A stretch of DNA of 64,000 bases from Nitrincola schmidtii. GTDB lineage: Bacteria > Pseudomonadota > Gammaproteobacteria > Pseudomonadales > Balneatricaceae. A model generated the notes under the pieces. It had not been told where the DNA came from and did no database searches. It worked only from the letters and a program-made list of their open reading frames with translations. The translations under genes were made by a program, and so were the position numbers. Location of the stretch: positions 62,001 to 126,000 of the forward strand of contig NZ_WBOL01000005.1 in assembly GCF_008973715.1 (NCBI RefSeq), given 5' to 3'. Below are positions 31,773 through 42,735 of this stretch, piece after piece (positions within the stretch are counted from its first letter, which is position 1; each line of letters begins with the position of its first letter).

Positions 31773-32327
31773 TCACCCTTTTCGAGTCAGAATAGCATCA
31801 GGAAGACCCTTGGCAACCGCTTGTGCAACGCTGGCAGCAATCACCGCTTTTACCAGATCACCGGGAATAAATACGGCCATGACAGAGGCTGCATCTAACC
31901 ATTCACGTCCAGAAATGATTTTGAAACCCGTGATACCAAATAGATAAAGTACAACGATGCCGCCAAAGATAGCAGCCAATAAGGTGGCTGGAAAGATAGG
32001 TAAACGTCTAAGTAGGATAGCCATATAACCGGCAGCAAAGGCGGCAAAAGGAAAACCTATAGCAAAACCCGCAGTCGGGCCCATGAAAACACCTAAGCCA
32101 CCTCGACCTCCGGATAACAGTGGCGCACCTAAGGCAACCACGAAGATAAACAGCGCCATGGATAAAGCACCCCGCCAAGGACCTAGCATCACTCCAGCGA
32201 GCATGACACCCAGTGTTTGAACTGTTATGGGTATTCCCGTAACAAATGGAATAGGAGGGATTAACCCCATTGCAGCGATGAGTGCAGCATACAGAGCAAT
32301 TTGAACTAGAGATTTATCTTGACTCAT
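31773..32327 (-). CDS. bioY: Biotin ECF transporter S component BioY
   Basis: BioY is the membrane protein that binds biotin for ECF-type uptake. The 184-residue protein has about six hydrophobic helices and BioY features: PPIPFVTGIPITVQTLGVMLAGVMLGPWRGALSM-type N-terminal half (residues 20-55) and GRGGLGVFMGPTAGFAIGFPFAAF in the middle. I start at the ATG at 32327, which overlaps ecfT by 14 bases; an ATG at 32366 would add 13 residues not typical for the family. It lies between bioN and the regulator gene. Confidence 0.9.
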   Translation of the reverse strand: MSQDKSLVQIALYAALIAAMGLIPPIPFVTGIPITVQTLGVMLAGVMLGPWRGALSMALFIFVVALGAPLLSGGRGGLGVFMGPTAGFAIGFPFAAFAAGYMAILLRRLPIFPATLLAAIFGGIVVLYLFGITGFKIISGREWLDAASVMAVFIPGDLVKAVIAASVAQAVAKGLPDAILTRKG

Positions 32328-32949
32328 GGTTAGAAACTCGTGGGTTAGAGATAGTAGATATGCCACCTCGTGCTGCTAGCGCTTCGGCGACGTGATCAGA
32401 AAGACGGATCGATTGGATCGTTAGCGGAATGGCGAGTTTCCATACCTGACGCTTTCCTCCGCGTGCACGCCATGCTTCCATTAAATGCTGAATAACTGCC
32501 ATTAACACAGGTACAAACCGAATCAATAAGGTGACCGCAAAAGCGATGCGCTTAGGATCAATATTGAAGAGTTTTAATGGAGCAAACATAGGTGCAATTG
32601 CTGCCATCATGTCATCCATGCGGGTCGTTAGGGTGATGAGATTGGCGAGCAAAATCAGCACCAACATCCGCAATACCAGAAGGCTTGCGGATAACCAGCC
32701 AACACTCCAACTCTGCATTAAGAAAATAAGCAGGAAAAGTGGTGCTAAGGGCTTTAACAGGATCAGTTGTCTTATGGCAGGTTTGCCGACAGAGGCATAT
32801 AAAATCAGAGTTAACAGGAACATTAACGCCATCAGTACAAGGTTGGCAACCGGATAGAGGAGTATACTCAATAGCATGAGTCCCAACAGCTTATAGCCTG
32901 CCGGTAGCCTGTGAAGCCAACTTGGGTGAGCCATATACAGGCTAATCAT
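32314..32949 (-). CDS. bioN: ECF transporter T component (BioN-like)
   Basis: This is the transmembrane coupling protein that links the biotin-binding BioY to the ATPase. The 211-residue sequence has about five hydrophobic helices and the two signature ARG motifs of the family, AWRARGGKR and EALAARGGI, which form the coupling helices. Its start overlaps the ATPase stop as ATGA, and its end overlaps bioY. The name rests on family and operon context. Confidence 0.88.
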   Translation of the reverse strand: MISLYMAHPSWLHRLPAGYKLLGLMLLSILLYPVANLVLMALMFLLTLILYASVGKPAIRQLILLKPLAPLFLLIFLMQSWSVGWLSASLLVLRMLVLILLANLITLTTRMDDMMAAIAPMFAPLKLFNIDPKRIAFAVTLLIRFVPVLMAVIQHLMEAWRARGGKRQVWKLAIPLTIQSIRLSDHVAEALAARGGISTISNPRVSNHESR

Positions 32950-33647
32950 GATCTAAACTTCCGAGCAGAGGCATAATACTCAGGTAACACTTCTGCAGGT
33001 GTGCCATCTTGAAAAATCTTGCCTCCCTCTAACCATAAAATTCGATCAAAGTTTTCCAAGGTTTCCAGTTCATGGCTGATCATCACGACTTGTTGAGGAA
33101 GTGTGTCTAATAAGTTTAATAGTTGATAGCGGGTAATCAGATCTAATGCTGAGAATGGTTCATCCAGTATCAATACTTTAGGCTCCATCACTAACACTGC
33201 CAAAATACAGACTAACTGCTTTTGGCCATCTGATAAGCTATGAATTGCTTTAGGTGCCCAATCAGATCGTTGATGTTCAACTAAAATTCCTAGGGCTTTC
33301 TCTTGGGCTTGCTGCTTAGAGTAGCCTTGATTGATCAGGCCAAAACTTAGCTCTTCTTCAACGGTAGGAAAAATAATCTGATGATCAGGATTTTGAAAAA
33401 TAAATCCGACGTCCGCCGACATTTTTTGAGGACCCGCGGATGGGTTTTTACCATGGACAAGAATATTGCCCGAATTAGGCTGAAGTAGTCCATTGATCAG
33501 CCTGACTAAAGAGCTTTTTCCGGAACCATTGTGACCAATAATACCCACTCGTTTTTCAGATAATGAAAAAGATAAATCGTTAAGTACTTTAGTTTGGCTT
33601 CGAAGAAGGTTTACCTTATCGAATCGAATGATATTATCTAAGTGCAT
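32946..33647 (-). CDS. bioM: ECF transporter ATPase (BioM-like)
   Basis: This is the ABC ATPase of the biotin ECF transporter, related to CbiO. The 233-residue protein has Walker A GHNGSGKSS, the Q-loop segment VGFIFQNPDHQIIFPTVEEEL typical of ECF ATPases, signature SLSDGQKQL and Walker B VLILDEPFSALD. Only one ATPase is encoded, as in bacterial BioMNY systems. It is the first gene of the four-gene minus-strand operon, and its upstream region contains several GTTAAC-like repeats. Confidence 0.88.
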   Translation of the reverse strand: MHLDNIIRFDKVNLLRSQTKVLNDLSFSLSEKRVGIIGHNGSGKSSLVRLINGLLQPNSGNILVHGKNPSAGPQKMSADVGFIFQNPDHQIIFPTVEEELSFGLINQGYSKQQAQEKALGILVEHQRSDWAPKAIHSLSDGQKQLVCILAVLVMEPKVLILDEPFSALDLITRYQLLNLLDTLPQQVVMISHELETLENFDRILWLEGGKIFQDGTPAEVLPEYYASARKFRS

Positions 33648-33686
33648 TGATTATTTAATAACCAGATGTTTTCTTAATTGGATTTA

Positions 33687-33772
33687 TTGGTTAACAGAAT
33701 TGTATCAGCATTATTTACCCATAAATAGCTTGTCACTATAGATAGTTGTTAACTCTACTTCATTGTTAAACC
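33687..33772. repeat. GTTAAC-like repeats upstream of bioM
   Basis: Three related motifs, TTGGTTAACAG (33687-33697), TTGTTAACT (33746-33754) and TTGTTAAACC (33763-33772), lie in the 5' region of bioM. The last two repeat in direct orientation 17 bases apart. They could be operators for the operon's own XRE/cupin regulator, but AT-rich chance similarity is not excluded. They do not have the order or spacing of a BirA box. Confidence 0.4.
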
Positions 33773-33835
33773 GTGCATGCTGAACAAATATCCTTCGTTT
33801 TCATCCCATCACTCTAGGGTATACGTAAATCCATG

Positions 33836-33870
33836 CACAAAAAAGCTGAGTTGAAACTCAACTCAGCTTT
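33836..33870 (-). terminator. Rho-independent terminator after ppk2
   Basis: A 12-base-pair stem (33842-33853 with 33859-33870) with a five-base loop is followed on the minus strand by six U residues. It lies 30 bases past the ppk2 stop. Confidence 0.85.
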
Positions 33871-33899
33871 AATTAAACGCTTACTGGGAATACCCTAAA

Positions 33900-34985
33900 T
33901 CAATCGGACATCAAACTCGCGCGTCCAACAACTAATGGATCAATACCCCCGATGGTATCAAGATCTCTGCCTGTGTAGTCTAGTTTGTGTAAGACGTAGC
34001 GCATCGCATTCAAACGAGCACGTTTTTTACAGTCTGATTTAACGACTGTCCAAGGTGCTTCGGCCATGTCCGTATGGAAAAACATCGCTTCTTTGGCTTC
34101 AGTGTAAGCATCCCATTTATCCAAGGAGGCTAAGTCGATCGGGCTGAGTTTCCATTGTTTTAATGGATGTATTTTACGTGCTTCAAAACGTGAGTGCTGT
34201 TCTTCACGACTCACTGAAAACCAGAACTTAATTAAGTGAATACCACTGCTGACAAGGTGCCTTTCGAACTCGGGCACTTGGCGTAAAAAGTCATCATATT
34301 CTTGATCAGTACAGAAACCCATCACTCGCTCAACACCGGCACGGTTATACCAGGAACGGTCAAATAGAACGATTTCACCGACAGTGGGCAAGTTTTGAAC
34401 GTAGCGCTGGAAATACCACTGACCTTTTTCAGTTTCTGTTGGTTTTTCTAGTGCTACTACTCTTGCTCCCCTTGGATTAATGTGTTCCATAAAGCGCTTA
34501 ATGGTTCCACCTTTACCGGCTGCATCTCGACCCTCAAATAGAATAACTACTTTTTGACCTGTCTCTCTTACCCAGGCTTGAAGTTTGAGTAATTCAACTT
34601 GAAGATGATATTTTTGTGTTTCATAAGCTTTACGAGAAAGACGGTTTTTGTAGGGATAAACAGCGGTACGCCAGTTATCAACCAGCTCTTCATCTTTATC
34701 GATTTGTTGTTGATCTTGAGCAGGGTCGTGCCAGCGTGATAGGGCAGACTTTAAGGCTTCCGCATCATCGGGTGACGCGCCTGCTAAAATAGTATCAAGC
34801 GTTTTGACGACGGCTGCTGCATCGACCGATTTCGCTTTTTGTTTCTTTAAAATGTCATCCGTTGAGGTCTCGGTAGATAATTGAGCGCCTGACACTGCTT
34901 TAAGAACCGTAAATGCTTCGATAGGGTCAATTTTTTGTTTGGTTTTGCGCGGAGTTTTAGCTTTTGATGTGTCGGCGTTTTTCAT
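33900..34985 (-). CDS. ppk2: Polyphosphate kinase 2 (PPK2)
   Basis: PPK2 enzymes transfer phosphate between polyphosphate and nucleoside diphosphates or monophosphates. The 361-residue protein has a charged, Lys/Ala-rich N-terminus (1-105) and a single PPK2 domain (about 110-350) with Walker A FEGRDAAGKGGTIKR, the lid region PRGARVVALEKPTETEKGQW and Walker B DRSWYNRAGVERVMG. A single domain fits class I, the GDP/ADP-phosphorylating type, but the substrate is inferred. AAGGG is positioned before the ATG, and a strong terminator follows the gene. It is an isolated transcription unit between the biotin operon and katG. Confidence 0.92.
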   Translation of the reverse strand: MKNADTSKAKTPRKTKQKIDPIEAFTVLKAVSGAQLSTETSTDDILKKQKAKSVDAAAVVKTLDTILAGASPDDAEALKSALSRWHDPAQDQQQIDKDEELVDNWRTAVYPYKNRLSRKAYETQKYHLQVELLKLQAWVRETGQKVVILFEGRDAAGKGGTIKRFMEHINPRGARVVALEKPTETEKGQWYFQRYVQNLPTVGEIVLFDRSWYNRAGVERVMGFCTDQEYDDFLRQVPEFERHLVSSGIHLIKFWFSVSREEQHSRFEARKIHPLKQWKLSPIDLASLDKWDAYTEAKEAMFFHTDMAEAPWTVVKSDCKKRARLNAMRYVLHKLDYTGRDLDTIGGIDPLVVGRASLMSD

Positions 34986-35080
34986 ATAACGTCCCTTCTT
35001 TTTTCGTCTTAATATGTCAAATATATTACCACGAAAATAATAAATATCAGCAGTTCCTTTATTCGACTAGATACTAAGGA

Positions 35081-35121
35081 TAAAAAAAATGGATCCCAAT
35101 AATCGGATTATTGGGATCCAT
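35081..35121 (-). terminator. Rho-independent terminator after katG
   Basis: A perfect 15-base-pair stem (35089-35103 with 35107-35121) closes on a three-base loop. On the minus strand it runs into eight U residues. It is strong and oriented for katG. Confidence 0.88.
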
Positions 35122-35128
35122 CTGTTTT

Positions 35129-35189
35129 AACGTTTTAGCAGACTGTTTTCACAAACAGCAGGAGAACGAATCCTTATCTGCTAAACGTT
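35129..35189. repeat. Nested inverted repeat in the katG 3' region
   Basis: Outer arms at 35129-35142 and 35177-35189 are complementary over 13 positions with one bulged base. They enclose a second hairpin, CTGTTT (35143-35148) with AAACAG (35153-35158) and a four-base loop. It lies between the katG stop and its terminator. Function is not recognised. Confidence 0.7.
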
Positions 35190-35195
35190 AAGCGG

Positions 35196-37385
<2,190 letters not shown>

Positions 37386-37528
37386 TTATTAGCTTACACG
37401 CCTAAAATTCACCCAAAGTCGGACAGGTGTTTTAAGTTCATAGTTAGGATAGTTGAAAATATTAAGCTTCGCCTTATTTGCTTAATTTTTTATAAACATC
37501 GATTTGATAGTTATTGGCTATAGTTAAG

Positions 37529-37542
37529 TTGATTAGAGTCAA
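37529..37542 (+). promoter_or_regulatory. FNR-like box between katG and the chemoreceptor
   Basis: TTGATTAGAGTCAA matches nine of ten specified positions of the FNR/ANR palindrome. It lies 86 bases before the chemoreceptor start and 156 bases before katG. No matching -10 was assigned with confidence. Confidence 0.4.
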
Positions 37543-37627
37543 ATTAAGGTTTCAAATATGCTTAAATCTTTATCTAATACATCAAAAGCGACTAATATAA
37601 AGTCAGACCTAACCTGGAGATCTTTAG

Positions 37628-39577
37628 ATGAAGTCAATCAGCCTAAGTTATCGTATGACTATTTCTTTATTAGTTGTAGGTTTAGTGTGTTTAAGTGTTG
37701 CAGTAATCTATGCATTTTATGTGCGCTCTGGCCTAGAGCAGCAGGCCATTGATCGTCGTACCACGGAGATGCTTCAAACCCTAGATAACCGTTTTGAAAC
37801 CAAATTTGATGTGGGTATTACCAACGCTGTTGCCCTAGCAAGCGATCCAGACCTGCGCATGGCAATGATGAGTCGGAATAGAGGCTCTGCTGAAACAATC
37901 GTCAATCAGCTTCGAGAAGCCTATGGTAAGTTTACTAACTACCAAGGCATTCACGTTCATCTGTATCTTCCAGATGGAACCACGCTTTATGAAAGTGCTC
38001 AGCGCTCTCAACCGATTGACACCCGTTTAGGAGGTTTTCGTGCTGCACAGTCGGATCGGCAGGCTCAAGCCGCCTTTGAGCCAGATCCCAATGGTAATGT
38101 TTTGATTCGTGCCTTTGCTCCGGTGGTCTTTCAGGATCAATTAGTTGGCATTATTGAAATGACACAAGGGGTGGGAAGTATCAGTCGTGATTTTGGTAAC
38201 GAGAATATTAACTACTTGATGGTGTTGAATGCGGCGCAGTTACCTTCTAGCGCACCTGCTAGAAACAATACGGAAGTGCATTCAGGTTGGGTGTTAGCAA
38301 ATGACCGATGGTTTTCAGACGACGTTGTTGGCTTCGCTAAAGCCGTCATACTCCAAAACCATTCAAGTGTGATGGCACATTTGGATGATCAATGGTTTTC
38401 GGTGAATCGACCTGTTGTAGGTGCTAACGACCAACTCCTAGCGATGCACATGGTAGGAATACCTGCCGACGTTTTAAAGCAGGATATTAAAGTTGCGACA
38501 ACGCTAGCAGATTCGCTTTTATTAGCGATGGTTTTGCTGGTTCTGGCGATGGTAGCAGTTGCTATTTTCTTGACCCGACAGTTAGTTACACAGCCGATTA
38601 GTAAAATAGCGGATGCTTTGGCAGATATTGCCGATGGACGGGGTGATTTAACCCATCGACTCGAAGTGAAACGAGAAGATGAGATAGGCAAAGTTGCTCT
38701 AAGCTTTAATCGTTTCGCTGATAATATTCAAAACTTGGTGAGAGGCATTGCTGCACAAGGTATGCAGATCGAAAAAGCAGGTAAAGAACTTGAATCCTCA
38801 ACTGATATCACTTTTGAAGGTGCTCACACGCAACAGGCGGAAGTGACTCAAATTGCTGCAGCCATCACCGAAATGAGTGCCGCAGTAAATGAAGTGGCTC
38901 AGCATGCACAACAAACCTTAGCGACTAGTGAAAAAGCTCATCAAGCAGTAAATGATTCAAAAGACACCATGAATTCACTCGTAAGCATGATTGAACAGCA
39001 GACACGAGAAATTCAGCAGGCGGCTGATGACATCCTTGCGCTCGAGGGAGAATCTAATTCTATAGGTGAGGTGGTCAGGGTCATTCGTGATATTACCGAG
39101 CAGACTAATTTATTGGCTTTAAACGCTGCTATAGAATCGGCAAGAGCGGGTGAGCAAGGTCGAGGGTTTGCAGTGGTCGCCGGTGAGGTTAGAAATCTAG
39201 CTGCAAGAACGCACGAGTCGACTCAGACAATTGAAAGCACCGTATTAACGTTGCAGAATCACACTAAAGTGGCTGTTCAAAGCATGATGCGTAATCGAGA
39301 TCATGCCTTAGAAAGTTTGGAGTTGGTGAAGAATACTCATCAACAGTTAAATCATTTAGCAGAAATGATGACCGAAACTCGTGATATGAATACGCAAATA
39401 GCCGCTGCTACGGAAGAAGAAACCGCTGCAACCAATGAAATTAATCAGAGCATTACACGGGTACAAGATCTCGCGGTTAGTGCTGCACAAAATGCCGAGC
39501 AGAGTGCTCTGCATGCAGATGGATTGCTTAGACTATCTAAAGAGATGCAGAGCTCTGTATCTCGGTTTAATTATTAA
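37628..39577 (+). CDS. Methyl-accepting chemotaxis protein
   Basis: This transmembrane chemoreceptor signals to CheA. The 649-residue protein has a first membrane helix (about 10-30), a periplasmic sensor of about 250 residues probably of the CACHE type, a second helix (about 287-308), a HAMP domain (about 308-362) and a cytoplasmic signalling domain with the hairpin tip [23 protein letters not shown] and [22 protein letters not shown] precedes the ATG. The ligand is unknown. It stands alone, with no che gene next to it, and is divergent from katG. Confidence 0.9.
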   Translation: MKSISLSYRMTISLLVVGLVCLSVAVIYAFYVRSGLEQQAIDRRTTEMLQTLDNRFETKFDVGITNAVALASDPDLRMAMMSRNRGSAETIVNQLREAYGKFTNYQGIHVHLYLPDGTTLYESAQRSQPIDTRLGGFRAAQSDRQAQAAFEPDPNGNVLIRAFAPVVFQDQLVGIIEMTQGVGSISRDFGNENINYLMVLNAAQLPSSAPARNNTEVHSGWVLANDRWFSDDVVGFAKAVILQNHSSVMAHLDDQWFSVNRPVVGANDQLLAMHMVGIPADVLKQDIKVATTLADSLLLAMVLLVLAMVAVAIFLTRQLVTQPISKIADALADIADGRGDLTHRLEVKREDEIGKVALSFNRFADNIQNLVRGIAAQGMQIEKAGKELESSTDITFEGAHTQQAEVTQIAAAITEMSAAVNEVAQHAQQTLATSEKAHQAVNDSKDTMNSLVSMIEQQTREIQQAADDILALEGESNSIGEVVRVIRDITEQTNLLALNAAIESARAGEQGRGFAVVAGEVRNLAARTHESTQTIESTVLTLQNHTKVAVQSMMRNRDHALESLELVKNTHQQLNHLAEMMTETRDMNTQIAAATEEETAATNEINQSITRVQDLAVSAAQNAEQSALHADGLLRLSKEMQSSVSRFNY

Positions 39578-39694
39578 AAGACCTAAATTCGCCACGCTTG
39601 TTTCAAATTAAGTAAGTGTGGCCTTGAATACATAGACGTATTTTAAAATGTTTTCTAATATAAACACTTTACAGCCTTAAAAAGGATTTCTATT

Positions 39695-40282
39695 TTGGCA
39701 TTCAACGAATCCGATCGACTGCGTTTTTTAAAAGAGCTTCACATTCTTGATACAGAAGCTGAAAAACACTTCGATCAAATAACGCAGTTGGCAGCAGATT
39801 TCTATCATGTTCCCATAGCGTTGATTTCACTAGTCGATGAGCATCGCCAATGGTTTAAATCCAAAATTGGTCTTGATGTCTACCAGACGGATCGAGATAT
39901 TGCCTTCTGTAGCCATGCTTTATCTGAACCTGAATTGATGCTGATTCCCGATGCCAGGCTTGACCCTCGATTTAGAGATAACCCACTCGTTACGCATGAT
40001 CCCAAGGTTGTTTTTTATGCTGGTGCTGTGCTTCGTCCTGATCGCATGAATCCGATAGGAACTCTCTGCATTATTGATCATTCGCCTCGGTCATATTCAC
40101 TTGCAGAGATGAGAAATTTGCGTTTCTTAGCCGATCAGCTTGAAGAACTTATTCGACTGTACCAGATAGAAAGTCAGCTAGAAAAAGCTAAATTAGAATG
40201 TGTTTCTTCAATCAGACATGATTCGCATGCTCATAAAAAAACCAGCTTATCTGAAACTAATACAACCCACGATGATGAATAA
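39695..40282 (+). CDS. Stand-alone GAF-domain protein
   Basis: The 195-residue protein is mostly one GAF domain (about 20-160), with the free-GAF phrases IALISLVDEHRQWFKSKIGLD, IAFCSHAL and GTLCIIDHSPR. The C-terminal 40 residues are charged. It starts with TTG at 39695, ten bases after an AAAGGA site; no in-frame ATG fits better. GAF domains bind small ligands or tetrapyrroles, but no chromophore cysteine can be assigned. The next gene, 36 bases on, is a c-di-GMP enzyme, so this may be its ligand-sensing partner. Confidence 0.75.
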   Translation: MAFNESDRLRFLKELHILDTEAEKHFDQITQLAADFYHVPIALISLVDEHRQWFKSKIGLDVYQTDRDIAFCSHALSEPELMLIPDARLDPRFRDNPLVTHDPKVVFYAGAVLRPDRMNPIGTLCIIDHSPRSYSLAEMRNLRFLADQLEELIRLYQIESQLEKAKLECVSSIRHDSHAHKKTSLSETNTTHDDE

Positions 40283-40318
40283 AATCATGGCTCCTTTAAA
40301 AGTAAAAAGGTAATGATC

Positions 40319-42631
40319 ATGAGTCAACGCATGGAACAGCTATCCCGTTTTGAAATCTTTCCTTGGAATGATCATTTCTGCACGGGGATAGATTTGATCG
40401 ACGCACAACATCAGCGCTTAGTTGACTATCTGAATCAGTTAGCTGCTTATTTCGTGGAGGGTGGTGATGCAGAGGGGCTAGATGGCCTTTTTCAGGGATT
40501 GGTCAATTATGCTGACTATCATTTTGATACCGAAGAAACTATTTGGGAAGAACACTTCAAGGAAGATCCTGCCTACCAAAATCATTGCTCAATTCACCAA
40601 CAGTTTCGTGAAAAAGTGCTGCAGTATGCTCAGCAAAATCCCGAAGAATCCGGTGTTTTAGAAGGACTCTTTGGCTATCTTGTGCATTGGTTAGCTTTTC
40701 ATATTCTCGATTCAGATCGACGTATGGCAATTACTGTGCAGAACCTCAAACAGGGAATGAGGATCGATAAAGCTAAACGCTTGGCCGATGATGAAGTGAA
40801 CCGGTCATTAGACACGCTTATTAATGCGGTGCTGGGTATGTACCGTAAGTTATCAGAGCGGACTGTGGATTTAATGCGTGAAAAACACGCGCGTGAAAAA
40901 GCAGAGCAACAGTTAAAAAATGTCAGTGAGGCACTGATAGAAGAACGGTTACGCAATAGTGAGGATCGTTTTAAGGCATTATTTGCTTCCATCCCTGAAG
41001 CTGTCTTTGTTGTGGATAAAGTGAACGAATCCCTTACAGATATGAATCGTGCAGCTGAAACACTTTGTGGATTCCCTGTGGATAAGGTGTTAGGAAAACC
41101 CTTTGAAGAATTCTTTCATCCAGAAAGTCCACGACTCTTGCATACGTCAAACGACAAGATCGAAAGTACTATCTTAACGGCAAAAAATGAATACCTTGAT
41201 GTGGAAGTTACCTTAGGCTTCTCTTTTGAAGAAAAGGGACGACATTACATGATTGCAGTGGTTAGAGATATTTCTGAACGTGTTAAACACAAAAAAGCGC
41301 TTGAACATCTTGCTTACCATGATGCGACCACCGGTCTTCCTAACAAGGCATCCCTGATTAGTTATTTAACTGATCGTATACAAAACACACCAGATCAAGC
41401 CATTGCACTGATCTATCTTGATATTGACAACTTTAACCTCGTCAATGATTTGTATGGCGTGTCGCAAGGGGATCAACTGCTAAAGAAAGTGGCCAGACGG
41501 TTTTTAAGACTCACACAAATCGATCGTCATGCTTATCATTTGGGAGGTGATGAGTTTGTGCTCATTCTGCAAGATTTTTCGAATGATTATGATTTAGAAA
41601 AACAGATATCCAGCTTGTTTACGGAGATTTCAGCTCCATTCCATTTAGATAAGCATGAGATCAACATCCAAGTGAGTGCGGGAGTCAGCAGCTACTCCAA
41701 CGATAATCTTTGTGACCCCAATACGCTGATCAGACAAGCGTCACAATCCATGTATCAAGCAAAACTTAAAGGCAATCAACGCTTTCACCTGTTTGATAAT
41801 AATCAAGAACAAAGCACACGAAGTTATTATCAAACACTGGAACGTATTCATCAGGCACTCATCCGTGATGAGTTTGTGTTGTACTACCAACCTAAAGTTA
41901 ACTTAACCCAAGGACAGGTGATCGGCTTTGAAGCCCTAATCCGCTGGGAGCATCCCGATAAAGGACTGATTTCACCGGGTGAGTTTTTGCCGGTGATAGA
42001 AACCTATCCATTATCTATTGAAATTGGCTATTGGGTTATCGAAACGGCACTAAGGCAGATGCAACGTTGGTTACATCAGGGCTTCAAAACCCATGTCAGT
42101 GTTAATTTAGGTGGCATGCAACTGCAAGACAGTCAGTTTGCGGTGCGCTTAAAAGAGCTGTTAGAAAAATATTCGGACGTACCTGCTTCGAGTTTGGAGT
42201 TGGAAGTGTTGGAATCCAGTGCACTGGAAGATATGCCTGCGGCGATACGGACCATGAAAGCTTGTAATGACTTGAAGGTCAGTATAGCGTTGGATGATTT
42301 CGGTACTGGCTATTCTTCGTTGGCCTATTTGAAACAGTTACCGATACAGGTTCTTAAAATTGACCAGAGTTTTATTAAAGACATTTTGACCAGTCAACAT
42401 GACTTGTCCATTTTGGAAAGTATCATTGGTTTAGGAAAGGCTTTTCATATAGAGGTAATGGCAGAGGGCTTGGAGTCTATTGAAGCGGGTTGCTTGCTGA
42501 TTGATGTTGGCTGTCAAGCCGCGCAAGGGTATGTGATTGCCAGACCCATGCCAGCCGAGAAGGTAATTTTGTGGCATAAGACATGGAACGCCCCAACGGA
42601 GTGGCTTAAAACGGATACAGTGCTCTGCTAG
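40319..42631 (+). CDS. Bacteriohemerythrin-PAS-GGDEF-EAL c-di-GMP protein
   Basis: The 770-residue protein begins with a hemerythrin domain (1-140) carrying all di-iron ligands: H31, H68, E72, H89, H93, H128 and D133. A coiled segment and a PAS domain (about 217-325) follow, then a GGDEF domain (GGDEF at 409-413) and an EAL domain (EAL at 538-540; DDFGTGYSS present). Both catalytic signatures are intact, so both c-di-GMP synthesis and breakdown are possible. No clear RxxD inhibitory site precedes GGDEF. The di-iron centre suggests oxygen sensing. The ATG at 40319 follows AAGG by eight bases; one at 40313 is too close to it. No membrane helix is seen. Confidence 0.93.
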   Translation: MSQRMEQLSRFEIFPWNDHFCTGIDLIDAQHQRLVDYLNQLAAYFVEGGDAEGLDGLFQGLVNYADYHFDTEETIWEEHFKEDPAYQNHCSIHQQFREKVLQYAQQNPEESGVLEGLFGYLVHWLAFHILDSDRRMAITVQNLKQGMRIDKAKRLADDEVNRSLDTLINAVLGMYRKLSERTVDLMREKHAREKAEQQLKNVSEALIEERLRNSEDRFKALFASIPEAVFVVDKVNESLTDMNRAAETLCGFPVDKVLGKPFEEFFHPESPRLLHTSNDKIESTILTAKNEYLDVEVTLGFSFEEKGRHYMIAVVRDISERVKHKKALEHLAYHDATTGLPNKASLISYLTDRIQNTPDQAIALIYLDIDNFNLVNDLYGVSQGDQLLKKVARRFLRLTQIDRHAYHLGGDEFVLILQDFSNDYDLEKQISSLFTEISAPFHLDKHEINIQVSAGVSSYSNDNLCDPNTLIRQASQSMYQAKLKGNQRFHLFDNNQEQSTRSYYQTLERIHQALIRDEFVLYYQPKVNLTQGQVIGFEALIRWEHPDKGLISPGEFLPVIETYPLSIEIGYWVIETALRQMQRWLHQGFKTHVSVNLGGMQLQDSQFAVRLKELLEKYSDVPASSLELEVLESSALEDMPAAIRTMKACNDLKVSIALDDFGTGYSSLAYLKQLPIQVLKIDQSFIKDILTSQHDLSILESIIGLGKAFHIEVMAEGLESIEAGCLLIDVGCQAAQGYVIARPMPAEKVILWHKTWNAPTEWLKTDTVLC

Positions 42632-42735
42632 ATAAGGTCTTTCACAGTGGTCGACTCAGGCGATAATCGTTAAAATACTGCGCTTATTTTATCAAGCACG
42701 TTATTAAACGTTCATTTAAAGAGTCTCGCCCCCCT

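Noticed and set aside
33687-33772. BirA operator upstream of the biotin transporter
   Set aside because: The half-sites are not in the TTGTAAACC then GGTTTACAA order with 14-16 bases between them; two of the three are in direct orientation.
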